From RXIX01 sp003989075 (GTDB lineage Bacteria > Pseudomonadota > Gammaproteobacteria > Competibacterales > Competibacteraceae): DNA of 57,173 nt. The stretch covers positions 1 through 57,173 of the forward strand of contig JAKOYN010000129.1 in the NCBI GenBank assembly GCA_029780415.1. The letters run 5' to 3'. Within the stretch, counting starts at the first letter, position 1. Each line of letters begins with the position of its first letter. This document shows, one piece after another, positions 33,597 to 41,548 of the stretch. The notes under the pieces are model-generated. The model was not told the origin of the DNA. It ran no database searches and worked only from the letters and a program-made list of their open reading frames with translations. Made by a program: the position numbers and the translations under genes.

Positions 33597-33836
33597 TTAC
33601 TTGAACATCGACTTCTTGAACATGCGGTTGATCTTCTCTTCGGTCGCCATGCTGACCGAACGCGCATCGGTAGCGATGCTCTTGGCCTCGTTGGCGGTGT
33701 CCATGGCATTACGCGCCATGCTCTTGGCCTCGTTGGCGTCATTCTGCACTTTCTGCAGATCGCTGGTGCTGGCGCAGCCCACGGTCAGACCGGCCACCAG
33801 CGCGAGAACGGAAACCTTGGTCAAAGTCTTGATCAT
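33597..33836 (-). CDS. Lpp/OprI-like outer-membrane lipoprotein
   Basis: 79 residues. Lipoprotein signal with lipobox LTVGC (Cys at 21). The mature 58 residues form a heptad-patterned alanine-rich helix (VQNDANEAKSMARNAMDT), as in Braun's lipoprotein and OprI, which trimerise as a coiled coil between outer membrane and peptidoglycan. The end is KKSMFK, with the terminal lysine through which Lpp is cross-linked to diaminopimelate. The two L,D-transpeptidase genes on either side are the expected enzymes for that link. The gene stands alone with its own leader. Confidence 0.9.
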   Translation of the reverse strand: MIKTLTKVSVLALVAGLTVGCASTSDLQKVQNDANEAKSMARNAMDTANEAKSIATDARSVSMATEEKINRMFKKSMFK

Positions 33837-33984
33837 CTCTACTTCCTCATTGCCTTGTTACAGGGATAAAAGCCGAACAACAGGATGTTGCCCTGGCACA
33901 ACCAATTTGTCACAGCACAACAAAAAGTATTATACAACGGAAATTCCACTCGCAAAGCATTCCGGTGAAGATTAGATACTGAAT

Positions 33985-34599
33985 TCAACGAATCTCAACC
34001 CGCATGCCCAGTTTTACCCAAGGCTTCAGCGCCTCGATCTGCCGGTTATCGAGGGCGATGCAGCCACTGGTCCAGTTAATGCCAGCGCTGTGCACCTTGG
34101 GATCGCCGGCACCAACGCCATGAATACCAATCTGCCCGCCCAGCGGTGTGTCCTGCGGTGGGGTACGGCCATTGGTCCAGGCGTTGCGAATCCGGGCGTA
34201 GGTCAGGACATCGATACGCTGTTCACGCAGGGCGCGCTCAGCATACTCGATATTCGGATAATCCAGACCGATAAAGGTGCGGAAACGGCTGTTGGGATTG
34301 ATCCAGCCCACCCGGAATACCCCGACGGGCGTCTTGTTATCACCACGCCGGGTCTTAACGCCCGCACCGCTGGCCCCGAGGGCGATCTGCCGGAACACCT
34401 CGACGGGACGATTACCCTGCATCACGCTCAGGGTATCGGCGCGGGTATCAACCAGCAGCCAGGACTCGTTTGCCGCCGGACCCTGCTTCGCCGAGTCCAG
34501 CATGGGCGGCGCGGTGGTTTCATCCACGTTGGTCGAGGTGCAGGCGCTGGCCAGCATGACCAGCGCAGCAAGCAAAATGGCGTTTTTTAACAACCGCAT
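33985..34599 (-). CDS. Lipoprotein L,D-transpeptidase (YkuD family)
   Basis: 204 residues. Lipobox LASAC (Cys at 20) makes it membrane-anchored in the periplasm. The YkuD domain covers about 47-204: SWLLVDTRADTLSVMQG, TPVGVFRVGWINP, IGIHGVG and the nucleophile box SAGINWTSGCIAL (the HxxG and SGC motifs). The length is typical of short YafK/YcfS-like members without LysM. With the larger transpeptidase and the Lpp-like protein next to it, the group probably tethers outer membrane to wall or forms 3-3 cross-links. Confidence 0.9.
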   Translation of the reverse strand: MRLLKNAILLAALVMLASACTSTNVDETTAPPMLDSAKQGPAANESWLLVDTRADTLSVMQGNRPVEVFRQIALGASGAGVKTRRGDNKTPVGVFRVGWINPNSRFRTFIGLDYPNIEYAERALREQRIDVLTYARIRNAWTNGRTPPQDTPLGGQIGIHGVGAGDPKVHSAGINWTSGCIALDNRQIEALKPWVKLGMRVEIR

Positions 34600-34676
34600 G
34601 AATACATTCCACTCCTGCCGATTACGGAAGTCGGGGCAGGATTTATAGGGCAGTCGCGACGCTGATGCAAGTCTGA

Positions 34677-35030
34677 TTACGCCATTTTTCCATCATCCGG
34701 CGCCTCCAAATGGCTTAAGCGCGCCGCATGCCGCCGGGTCAGTTCCAGGAAGCACGGCGTTGGCCCGATATCCTCGAACACCGGATCACCCTGTTCATCC
34801 TCAGCAATGACGCGCTCGCCCTGCTGATAGGGCAGGGCCGCCTCCAGCATATCCAGCGCCACGCTCAGCAGTTCGGCCAGCAACTGCTCCTCGGTCTTGC
34901 GCGGATACATGTCCGCCAGGGCGGCAATGCGCGCGGCATCATGTACCGGCAGACGCAGCCGGTACTCGCGGGCCGTCCGCCGCGCCGCACCGCTCTGGTT
35001 CCACTCTTCCAGCAGGCTCCTGATATCCAT
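34677..35030 (-). CDS. Small protein of the 'type 1 pili tip component' family
   Basis: 117 residues from ATG 35030, with GGAG about nine bases upstream inside the slightly longer open frame. The pattern REYRLRLPVHDAARIAALADMYPRKTEEQLLAELLSVALDMLEAALPYQQG followed by EDEQGDPVFEDIGPTPCFL is what I know from small proteins annotated as 'type 1 pili tip component' in pseudomonads. It has no signal peptide, so the annotated name is doubtful; a cytoplasmic ribbon-helix-helix-like regulator is equally possible. Confidence 0.7.
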   Translation of the reverse strand: MDIRSLLEEWNQSGAARRTAREYRLRLPVHDAARIAALADMYPRKTEEQLLAELLSVALDMLEAALPYQQGERVIAEDEQGDPVFEDIGPTPCFLELTRRHAARLSHLEAPDDGKMA

Positions 35031-35068
35031 CGCCGCATCTCCCATTGTGGATTGGCCTGGATGCTTGC

Positions 35069-35521
35069 TCAGTCGCGCGGTTCCAGCAGCACCCGGGTCA
35101 GCAGCGAATTGCCGACAAAACAGTTTTCCTTGGCCTTGCGATGCAGGTCCAGCAGCGCGTCAGCATCGGGATGCACCGTGCCGCCAAAGGTCACGCGCGG
35201 GCGCAGGGTGATCTGAGCGATCATCATCTTGCCCTTTTCGTTCTTGCCCAGTTCAGCGCGCGGGTCGTCCTCGTAACGATCGACGACCAGTTTCCTGAGG
35301 GCGGCAATCGACAGAAAGGTCAGCATATGGCAGCTCGACAGCGCGGCCAGCAGCGCTTCCTCTGGGTTGCTCATCTCGGAATTGCCGGAATATTCAGGCG
35401 CCGCCGAGCCGCGCACGGTCTGCCCGCCGGCCAGATGCCACAGATGGCTGCGATCAAAGCTCTGATAGTCGAAATCCGTGGTGGACCGGTGCCATTCCAG
35501 ATGGATCGAGAATTCAGACAT
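35069..35521 (-). CDS. OsmC family peroxiredoxin-like protein
   Basis: 150 residues from the ATG at 35521 (AGGA site). The OsmC/Ohr fold reduces organic hydroperoxides with two cysteines; here they appear in LLAALSSCHMLTFLSIA and KAKENCFVGNSLL. The order FEIHLEW...SNPEEALLAALSSC is that of the YhfA/OsmC subgroup. Cytoplasmic. It lies 38 bases upstream of the gene at 35030 and may be co-transcribed with it. Confidence 0.9.
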   Translation of the reverse strand: MSEFSIHLEWHRSTTDFDYQSFDRSHLWHLAGGQTVRGSAAPEYSGNSEMSNPEEALLAALSSCHMLTFLSIAALRKLVVDRYEDDPRAELGKNEKGKMMIAQITLRPRVTFGGTVHPDADALLDLHRKAKENCFVGNSLLTRVLLEPRD

Positions 35522-35570
35522 GTTGCGTTCCTCCATCAACACGGACGGGTTAAGTTCGGCATTATCGCCT

Positions 35571-35879
35571 TTACCGCCAGTACTCTGTACCAGGTTGCAG
35601 CATCCTCAGGTTCACTGGATCGCAGGGATCACCACGCAGCGCCTGCTCCAGTTGCTCAATACGCGCGCGCAACTGTGTGGCAGTCGGATGCATGGCCACC
35701 GACCCCGCATACGGCCCGGTTGCCGATGGCGTCAGTGTAGCCCCGAGCAATCCGCCGGCGAGGATGCCACAGATCAGGATACCCAGCGCCGCCAGACCCC
35801 AGACCCAGGCCCGCTGATAGCGCGGCACGTCCGCTGCCGTAGGATAGACCCTGAACTGTCCATTTTCCTGCTGATTCAT
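35571..35879 (-). CDS. Small single-pass membrane protein, last gene of the srf-type cluster
   Basis: 102 residues with one strong membrane helix at about 25-47 (WVWGLAALGILICGILAGGLLGA), a short cytoplasmic N-terminus and a periplasmic part with a short helix (ATQLRARIEQLEQAL) ending in LQPGTEYWR. No family recognised. The start overlaps the stop of the SrfA-like gene by four bases (ATGA), so it is translated with that gene. Confidence 0.75.
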   Translation of the reverse strand: MNQQENGQFRVYPTAADVPRYQRAWVWGLAALGILICGILAGGLLGATLTPSATGPYAGSVAMHPTATQLRARIEQLEQALRGDPCDPVNLRMLQPGTEYWR

Positions 35880-38161
35880 GGCGCACGCTCCCTGGAGGGT
35901 TCAACGGTGAAGGTCGTGACCGGCGCCAGCTTGCCGGGCTGAATCGTGCCCTTGAATACTTTTTCCTGGCCGCCCTGGCTGAGCCGCACCTGGAACGGTA
36001 CTGCACCCGGCGCCTGTTCATCCTTGCGCGGGCTGTAGCGAACCACGACCTGATAATCACCCGCCAAGGCAGCGCCGGCGGCCCAGTAGGCGTTTTCGAC
36101 CGGGCGATCACGCAGGGCATCGCGGGCGGCGTTGGCATCAACATCCAGGGTGCCGCCGCAGATCGCTGGATGCTGGTAGTCGAGTTGCTGACCGGAGGGG
36201 CAAGTCACGACCAGATCCAGGTCGGCAGACCCATTCCAGAGCAGCGCTGCGGTGATTTCACCACTCGCCGCGCCCGCTGCCGCCAATCGTTCCGTAAATT
36301 CCTGCTTTTCCGCCTTGGTCGCTTCAACCATCACCGGTGGCGGTGTTTCCGGCTGCGGTTTTGCTGCTGGCACGAAGGGTGCCGCGCCTGCCGCCGGTTG
36401 CGTGGCCAAATCCGATGGCGCAATACCCGCAGCCGGTTTCGCAGCCGGAGACGGTGCGCGACCCTGCAAGGCATCTTCCAGCGTTGCAGGGCGCTCCGAT
36501 CCAGGCACTGACGCTGCCATTGACGGTGCAGCATCCGCAGCCGGTTTCGCAGCCGAGACCGACGGTGCAGCAGCGCCTGCCGCCGGTTTCGCAGCCGAGA
36601 CCGACGGTGCAGCAGCGCCTGCCGCCGGTTTCGCAGCCGGAGACGGTGCGCGACCCTGCAAGGCATCTTCCAGCGTTGCAGGGCGCTCCGATCCAGGCAC
36701 TGGCATTGACGGTGCAGCAGCACCTGCCGCCGGTTGCGTGGCCAAATCCGATGGCGCAATACCCGCAGCCGGTTTCGCAGCCGGGGCCGACGGTGCAGCA
36801 GCGCCTGCCGCCGGTTGCGTGGCCAAATCCGATGGCGCAATACCCGCAGCCGGTTTCGCAGCCGGGGCCGACGGTGCAGCATCCGCCGCCGGTTTCGGGG
36901 CTGATCCTACGCCCACTGCGCTGGACGATGCGCCCGGAAACAGGCGCTCAGCCGGCCGGATATCGCGCGTTCCCGGCGCTGTGCCACGGTCTGCATACGA
37001 AATCTGCGCCCCGGACGCCGACGATGTTGTCGCCGATGGCAGCGGACATTGCCGCTGACGGTCGATCAGTTGCGCCTGCAATTGCGTCAAGCGCGCCTGC
37101 AAGCGCGCCACTTCAGCGCTGGCGTCAGTATTGGTGATGGGCGGCATGGACAGCCACGCCCGCAGCGGTGAATAGCCCGGCTGCCACAGACTCCAGGCCC
37201 CCGCTGCCGCCAGCACAAGCAGCGCCAGCACGAACACTGTCCAGAAATAGCCCGACCCAACCACCACATAGCGCAGCAGTGAAGCCGGCGCAGGTGTCTC
37301 AACCGGCGCTGCCACGGCGGCCAAAGGCGGCACGTTCTGCGCCAAGGGCGGCTTGCGCGCCGGTTCTTCAGCCGTGAAATCTGCTGCTGGAGCCGTGGAT
37401 GATGCGGCTGGCACCAGCGGCGCTTGCTCGGGCAATGGCGACTCCTGACGCACGGGCGCTTGCTCGGGCAACGCGGGTGATTCGGCAACCGGCGCGGCTT
37501 CTGGCAGCGGCGGTGCTTGCTCGGGCAATGCGGGTGATTCGGCAACCGGCGCGGCTTCTGGCAGCGGCGGTGCTTGTTCAATTGCGGGCCCGCTGGACAG
37601 CGGCGCCGCCGTCGGCAGGGCTGGCATTGCCAGATCGGGCACCGTGATATCACCCGGTGGCAACGCGACTGGCGTCGGCACGGGCCGGGCCGCCTGCGCC
37701 GGCGCTTCCCAGGGACGATCGGTGATGAAACCCCAGCGGACCAGGGTCAGCCGATCCTCGAACAGGAAGACATCCTCGTCCAGTGGCTGCACCAGCACTG
37801 CCTGCAGCATTGCACCCAACTGCACGCGATGGGTGTTATCGGATGCCGCGTAACGCGCCGCCAGCGCCCGGCCACGGCCGAGAAGTTCATCCAGCCGCGC
37901 CCGCAGCACCGTGCGTTCGGCCTCGGGCAAGGTGCTTAACACCTGCGGCGGATGATCCGGATCACCCTGGGTGTACCAATCAACACGGCTGCCGGCCCGA
38001 TCCACCACCGGTTCCGCCAGCAGCCACGCCGCTACCGGTTCCAATTCACTCGCCAGCACGGCGCGAATCTGCGGATACAGGGTATGCAGCGGCTGGCCGA
38101 AACCACCCGTTTCCCGCATCCCGTCCAGAGAATCGCTCCTGAGAAGCACCTGCTCATCCAT
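35876..38161 (-). CDS. SrfA-like protein with Ala/Pro repeats and C-terminal beta domain
   Basis: 761 residues. The N-terminal ~155 residues (LLRSDSLDGMRETGGFGQPLHTLYPQIRAVL ... DRAGSRVDWYTQGD ... VFLFEDRLTLVRWGF) resemble the start of SrfA proteins, which occur with SrfB and SrfC. A membrane helix lies at about 305-325, and a coiled segment (EVARLQARLTQLQAQLIDRQ) follows. A long Ala/Pro/Lys low-complexity region at about 410-615 contains repeats. The C-terminal ~130 residues form a compact domain (AALLWNGSADLDLVVTCPSGQQLDY) like secreted beta-sandwich modules that bind calcium through DLDL. It is probably a cytoplasmic-to-periplasmic connector of the cluster. The SrfA name rests on the N-terminus and gene context. 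Confidence 0.7.
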   Translation of the reverse strand: MDEQVLLRSDSLDGMRETGGFGQPLHTLYPQIRAVLASELEPVAAWLLAEPVVDRAGSRVDWYTQGDPDHPPQVLSTLPEAERTVLRARLDELLGRGRALAARYAASDNTHRVQLGAMLQAVLVQPLDEDVFLFEDRLTLVRWGFITDRPWEAPAQAARPVPTPVALPPGDITVPDLAMPALPTAAPLSSGPAIEQAPPLPEAAPVAESPALPEQAPPLPEAAPVAESPALPEQAPVRQESPLPEQAPLVPAASSTAPAADFTAEEPARKPPLAQNVPPLAAVAAPVETPAPASLLRYVVVGSGYFWTVFVLALLVLAAAGAWSLWQPGYSPLRAWLSMPPITNTDASAEVARLQARLTQLQAQLIDRQRQCPLPSATTSSASGAQISYADRGTAPGTRDIRPAERLFPGASSSAVGVGSAPKPAADAAPSAPAAKPAAGIAPSDLATQPAAGAAAPSAPAAKPAAGIAPSDLATQPAAGAAAPSMPVPGSERPATLEDALQGRAPSPAAKPAAGAAAPSVSAAKPAAGAAAPSVSAAKPAADAAPSMAASVPGSERPATLEDALQGRAPSPAAKPAAGIAPSDLATQPAAGAAPFVPAAKPQPETPPPVMVEATKAEKQEFTERLAAAGAASGEITAALLWNGSADLDLVVTCPSGQQLDYQHPAICGGTLDVDANAARDALRDRPVENAYWAAGAALAGDYQVVVRYSPRKDEQAPGAVPFQVRLSQGGQEKVFKGTIQPGKLAPVTTFTVEPSRERAP
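36400..36885 (-). repeat. Ala/Pro/Lys-encoding tandem repeats in the SrfA-like gene
   Basis: Blocks encoding PAAKPAAG(I/A)AP, SDLATQPAAGAAAPS and RPATLEDALQGRAPSPA recur in mixed order, some almost identical over more than 80 bases (compare 36445-36510 with 36640-36705). This points to recent unequal exchange. Confidence 0.85.
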
Positions 38162-38201
38162 TTATTTGCTGTCCTTCCATCAACACGTAACGTCGCACGC
38201 C

Positions 38202-38690
38202 TTATGGAGCCGCTGCGGGCACTGGCGCGGGGGCTGGCGCAGCCGCGGCGGTTTCAGCCGGTTCGCTGAGCACAATGCTCAGACTGCCGCCCCCGAGGCT
38301 CAGATCAACGCCCTGCTGCACATTCTGCAAATAGAGCGTCACGCCATGCTCATTGCGCAGCACTGTGCTGCCGCCGCCCTGCACCAGGGTAAAACCACCG
38401 TCAGCGATCACATAACGCCCGGCAAAATCGGCCACCTCGCGCAGGCGATACGCCTGACCCAGAGCATCCACCCGGGTAATGCCCAGTGTCGCCACCTTGA
38501 AGCCGGACACCGTAAACGGGTATTCGCGACCCTGGAAACTCAGGCTGCCCTGCCCCTGGCTATAGCCCAGCAGCAGCCCCACCGAGGTGCCGGAAAAGTG
38601 CAGGCGCGCATCCGGTGGTGTGTCCTGGGCCAGCACCAGTCCGGGCGCACCCGCCAGCGCCAGCGTCAACAACAGGCCATGCAGTCGCAT
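38202..38690 (-). CDS. Exported beta-rich protein of the srf-type cluster
   Basis: 162 residues. Signal peptide about 1-21 (GAPGLVLA|QDT). The mature part alternates short hydrophobic strands and glycines (VGLLLGYSQGQGSLSFQGREYPFTVSGF, ADGGFTLVQGGGSTVLRNEHGVTLYLQ), suggesting a small beta-barrel or outer-membrane-associated protein, with an Ala/Pro tail. I do not recognise the family with confidence. It lies between the TAXI and the SrfA-like genes on the same strand with gaps of about 40 bases. Confidence 0.75.
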   Translation of the reverse strand: MRLHGLLLTLALAGAPGLVLAQDTPPDARLHFSGTSVGLLLGYSQGQGSLSFQGREYPFTVSGFKVATLGITRVDALGQAYRLREVADFAGRYVIADGGFTLVQGGGSTVLRNEHGVTLYLQNVQQGVDLSLGGGSLSIVLSEPAETAAAAPAPAPVPAAAP

Positions 38691-38727
38691 CGCAATGCTC
38701 CTTGGCAGAAACCATGAATGGCGGATA

Positions 38728-39795
38728 TCAAGCCGCCGGAATAGTCGGAGCCGATTGCTCGTGCTGATTCAGCAGCATCTTTTCCAGCTCGCGATTCAGA
38801 TCAACGCCGCCCTTGGCACCGCTTTTACCCGCGCTCTTGCCGCTGCGCGAGCAGCTATCCAGTTTCCAGACGCCAACCGTGTCATCAAGATTGACCTCCT
38901 TCCACTTCGGATGGCCACTCTGGCGCAGATTCTCGATATCACCGCGAATCGCCGCGCCGAGCGTGCCGAGCTGCTGGCAGCGCTTGGCAAAATAGGCATT
39001 CTGCTTGCCGGAAAAATCGAAGCTCATCAGCACCGCCTTGACCGCAATGGTCGATACATTGCCCGACAGCCATTCGTAATCAGCTGGACCGATCTGTGCC
39101 GGCTGGTATTCACGCAGCATGCGCGGATCGTCAAGCGATACGAAGTGCACATTGGTCAGCATGGCCGAGAATTCCGGCCGGGTGATCAGGTTGCCAACCT
39201 TGGTGAACAGGCTGACCGGCTTGCCGGCGACGTAGAACATGGCATCGGCCTCGCCCTTGAGCACGGCGGTCACGCCCTGCAGCGGCGGCAGATTCAGCAG
39301 CTCAGCGGGCTTGACCCCGGTCAGTTGCAGCAGGTTCATCGCGGTCAGCCAGGTACCACTGCCCTGCTCACCGACGACGACCCGCTTGCCCTGCAATTCA
39401 GCAAAGGTCTGCACCGACTTGTTGGCGAACAGATGCACTTCCTCGTTGTAGAACGGGAAGATCAGCCGCAGCCGCTCGGCAACCTGACGCATCTCGGGAT
39501 TTTCCGAACGGCTGAGAAAGCCGAGCACGTCGGACTGGACAATGCCGAAGGTGGCGTTTTCCTTGCTGTTAATACGCTTGATATTGTCGATCGAGCCCTG
39601 GGAGTCCTTGACCAGGATATCGAGGCCGGCGGTCTTGGCGACCCGGGCGATGTCATTGCCAAACTGGATATAGGTGCCGGTCTTGGAGCCGGTGACCATG
39701 CCGAGGGCGTTGGCATCCGCCTCCTGAGCATGGACAGACGGCAGGCCGATCAGACCCGACAACAGCAGGAAGATGCCAGGCAGCAGGCGGTTCAT
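38728..39795 (-). CDS. TAXI-family periplasmic solute-binding protein
   Basis: 355 residues from ATG 39795, which gives a clean signal peptide (MNRLLPGIFLLLSGLIGLPSVHA). TAXI proteins are the binding subunits of TRAP-type transporters. The family pattern is visible in VTGSKTGTYIQFGNDIAR, FGIVQSDVLGFL, VVVGEQGSGTWLTAMNLL and ALLKGEADAMFYVAGKP-type segments. No TRAP membrane subunits (the fused DctQM-like protein) are encoded nearby, so it may have been recruited as an independent ligand sensor for the srf-type complex. The C-terminal ~40 residues are Ser/Lys/Gly-rich, with one Cys at SCSRSG. Confidence 0.88.
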   Translation of the reverse strand: MNRLLPGIFLLLSGLIGLPSVHAQEADANALGMVTGSKTGTYIQFGNDIARVAKTAGLDILVKDSQGSIDNIKRINSKENATFGIVQSDVLGFLSRSENPEMRQVAERLRLIFPFYNEEVHLFANKSVQTFAELQGKRVVVGEQGSGTWLTAMNLLQLTGVKPAELLNLPPLQGVTAVLKGEADAMFYVAGKPVSLFTKVGNLITRPEFSAMLTNVHFVSLDDPRMLREYQPAQIGPADYEWLSGNVSTIAVKAVLMSFDFSGKQNAYFAKRCQQLGTLGAAIRGDIENLRQSGHPKWKEVNLDDTVGVWKLDSCSRSGKSAGKSGAKGGVDLNRELEKMLLNQHEQSAPTIPAA

Positions 39796-39861
39796 GGCGA
39801 AATGTTCCTTGCGCTGAATCATGATCAATTAAGCGGGTTGCAATCCCGACCGCCGCGCAGT

Positions 39862-41262
39862 TCAGTGCGCTGGCTTGCGGAGCCCCTTTTCCAGCTCCTG
39901 CAAGGTGGGATCGAACTGTGATTTTAATTCTTCCTCAAGACTGCGGCCGCTGCTGGGGCGCGGCGATTCCTTGACGGGACGTGGCGCGGGCACGGTCACG
40001 GGCGGCGCTGCGGGTTGTGGCGCGGGCGGTATCACCACCGGCGGCGCTGCGGGTTGTGGCGCGGGCGGTATCACCACCGGCGGTGCTGCGGGTTGTGGCG
40101 CGGGCGGTATCACCACCGGCGGTGCTGCAGGTTGCAAGGGCGGCGACAGGGCAGGCGCGGCCTGGGACGGCAAGGGCCTGGGTTCCGGTGCAGGCAGCGG
40201 TTCGGGCGCGGGTTTCGGCTCCGGTGCAGGCAGCGGTTCGGGCGCGGGTTTCGGTTCCGGGGCAAAGGGCACCGGTGACGATAGCTGCGGCTGTGAAGGA
40301 CTCTGCCGGCCCAGCCACCACCAGCCACCCACCGCGATAGCCGCCACAATCGCCGCGATCAGCAAACCCAGCAGCAGCGCTGACGATCTCTTGCGGCCCG
40401 CTTGCGCATCAGGCACGGGCAGTGGCGTTTCATCAGTGGAAGCGTCATGTGCACGACCGGCAGGCAAGGGCGCGGGCGTTGCCGAACCGGTCTCCAAGGG
40501 CCGGTTGCTGGACGGGTCGCCATTGCCGCCAAACACCCGCGCATCGGCGGGCTGTTCCGGCGGCGACACCCGCCGACCCTCGGCCTTGCGGGTGGGCTCA
40601 GGATCGCGCTGCACATCCGTCAAGGGATGCGGCACCGGCGCTACAACCCGGGTTGGCTCATTCTCCTCAGCAGCAGCCGGGCGCGGTGCGGGCGTCACAC
40701 GGCGGGTCATGGTATCGGCATCCAGCACGGGCGCAGACGCAGCGGCGACCTGATCCAGCGCTGGAATCGGCATCTCCGGAATCGGCAGATCAGCACTGGC
40801 CAGTTCCGGCATGGGCGGTGACACGGGCGCAGCCGGAACCTGCTCGATTGGCGCGGCCTTCGGGCCTGTGGTGACCCGGGTACCCCCTACCGGACGCCGC
40901 TCGCCGCTGGTAGTGCCTTCCTCGATCGCCAGTTCCAGCGGCCAGACGAAGGTAACCACTGCGGTTTCCGGCAGGCCCTGACCACGCACCGCCAGCCGAT
41001 AGGGCATGTTTTCAAGCTGAAAGACCCGGTCCGGGTCCAGCACGAACTTCAGGGCATCACCGCTATACCAAGCCTCTTCGGGCTGCAGCCAGCATTCCGC
41101 ACCCTGCCAGCCGTCGGCACCGAGATGATTGGCGGCGAAACCATGCCGGCTCAGCGCGAATTCAAAGGTTTCCAGCGAGCGCGGCAAGCCTTGCAGGGTC
41201 ACGATGGCGTGCCCGAGCGGGCGGCCGGGGTCTTCCGAGACGCGAACCGAAAGCGTGGACAT
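39862..41262 (-). CDS. Single-pass membrane protein with Pro-rich periplasmic tail, srf-type cluster
   Basis: 466 residues. The N-terminal ~115 residues are a folded cytoplasmic domain (MSTLSVRVSEDPGRPLGHAIVTLQGLPRSLETFEFALSR...). An acidic, Ala/Pro-rich linker follows. One membrane helix lies at about 293-312 (LLLGLLIAAIVAAIAVGGWWWLG). The tail is a periplasmic Pro-rich stretch with 13-residue repeats (PPAPQPAAPPVVI) and a short charged helix at the end (SLEEELKSQFDPTLQELEKGL). No family recognised; the plan (domain, linker, helix, Pro-tail) resembles connectors of envelope-spanning machines. Confidence 0.75.
   Translation of the reverse strand: MSTLSVRVSEDPGRPLGHAIVTLQGLPRSLETFEFALSRHGFAANHLGADGWQGAECWLQPEEAWYSGDALKFVLDPDRVFQLENMPYRLAVRGQGLPETAVVTFVWPLELAIEEGTTSGERRPVGGTRVTTGPKAAPIEQVPAAPVSPPMPELASADLPIPEMPIPALDQVAAASAPVLDADTMTRRVTPAPRPAAAEENEPTRVVAPVPHPLTDVQRDPEPTRKAEGRRVSPPEQPADARVFGGNGDPSSNRPLETGSATPAPLPAGRAHDASTDETPLPVPDAQAGRKRSSALLLGLLIAAIVAAIAVGGWWWLGRQSPSQPQLSSPVPFAPEPKPAPEPLPAPEPKPAPEPLPAPEPRPLPSQAAPALSPPLQPAAPPVVIPPAPQPAAPPVVIPPAPQPAAPPVVIPPAPQPAAPPVTVPAPRPVKESPRPSSGRSLEEELKSQFDPTLQELEKGLRKPAH
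40004..40135 (-). repeat. 39-base tandem repeat (Pro/Ala-rich) in the membrane protein gene
   Basis: Three to four units of 39 bases encoding PQPAAPPVVIPPA; adjacent units differ by single bases. Further Glu-Pro-Lys repeats follow at about 40190-40265. Confidence 0.85.
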
Positions 41263-41350
41263 TGGTGCTCTTAAGTCTCCAGGCGAGTCAGGAACGGCGG
41301 ATCAGCGGGGCTATCCCGGCATCCATCCGCCGCGCCAGCAGTCAGCATAG

Positions 41351-41512
41351 TCAGGACTTTCGCTTACCTGACTTTTTCCGTCATACCCGCGAAAGCAGGT
41401 ATCCATTCTTTCTCAACACGCGACTGGATTCCCGCATACGCGGGAATGACGAAAAGCGCAAGTTCCGTATATTAGAAAATCAATGAGCTGAAACACCAAG
41501 CGAAAGTCCTGA
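41351..41512. mobile_element. MITE-like element, 162 bases, with terminal inverted repeats
   Basis: Begins TCAGGACTTTCGCTT and ends AAGCGAAAGTCCTGA, perfect 15-base terminal inverted repeats. Inside are two hairpins of the CCCGCGAAAGCAGG and TTCCCGC..GCGGGAA type and an A+T-rich arm. It is ~95% identical to 54095-54254. It is non-autonomous: no transposase is encoded in it or nearby. It fills most of the gap between two genes of the srf-type cluster. Confidence 0.9.
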
Positions 41513-41548
41513 TAGTGTAGGCCGGATTCATCCCGCGCGGCATGGGCC

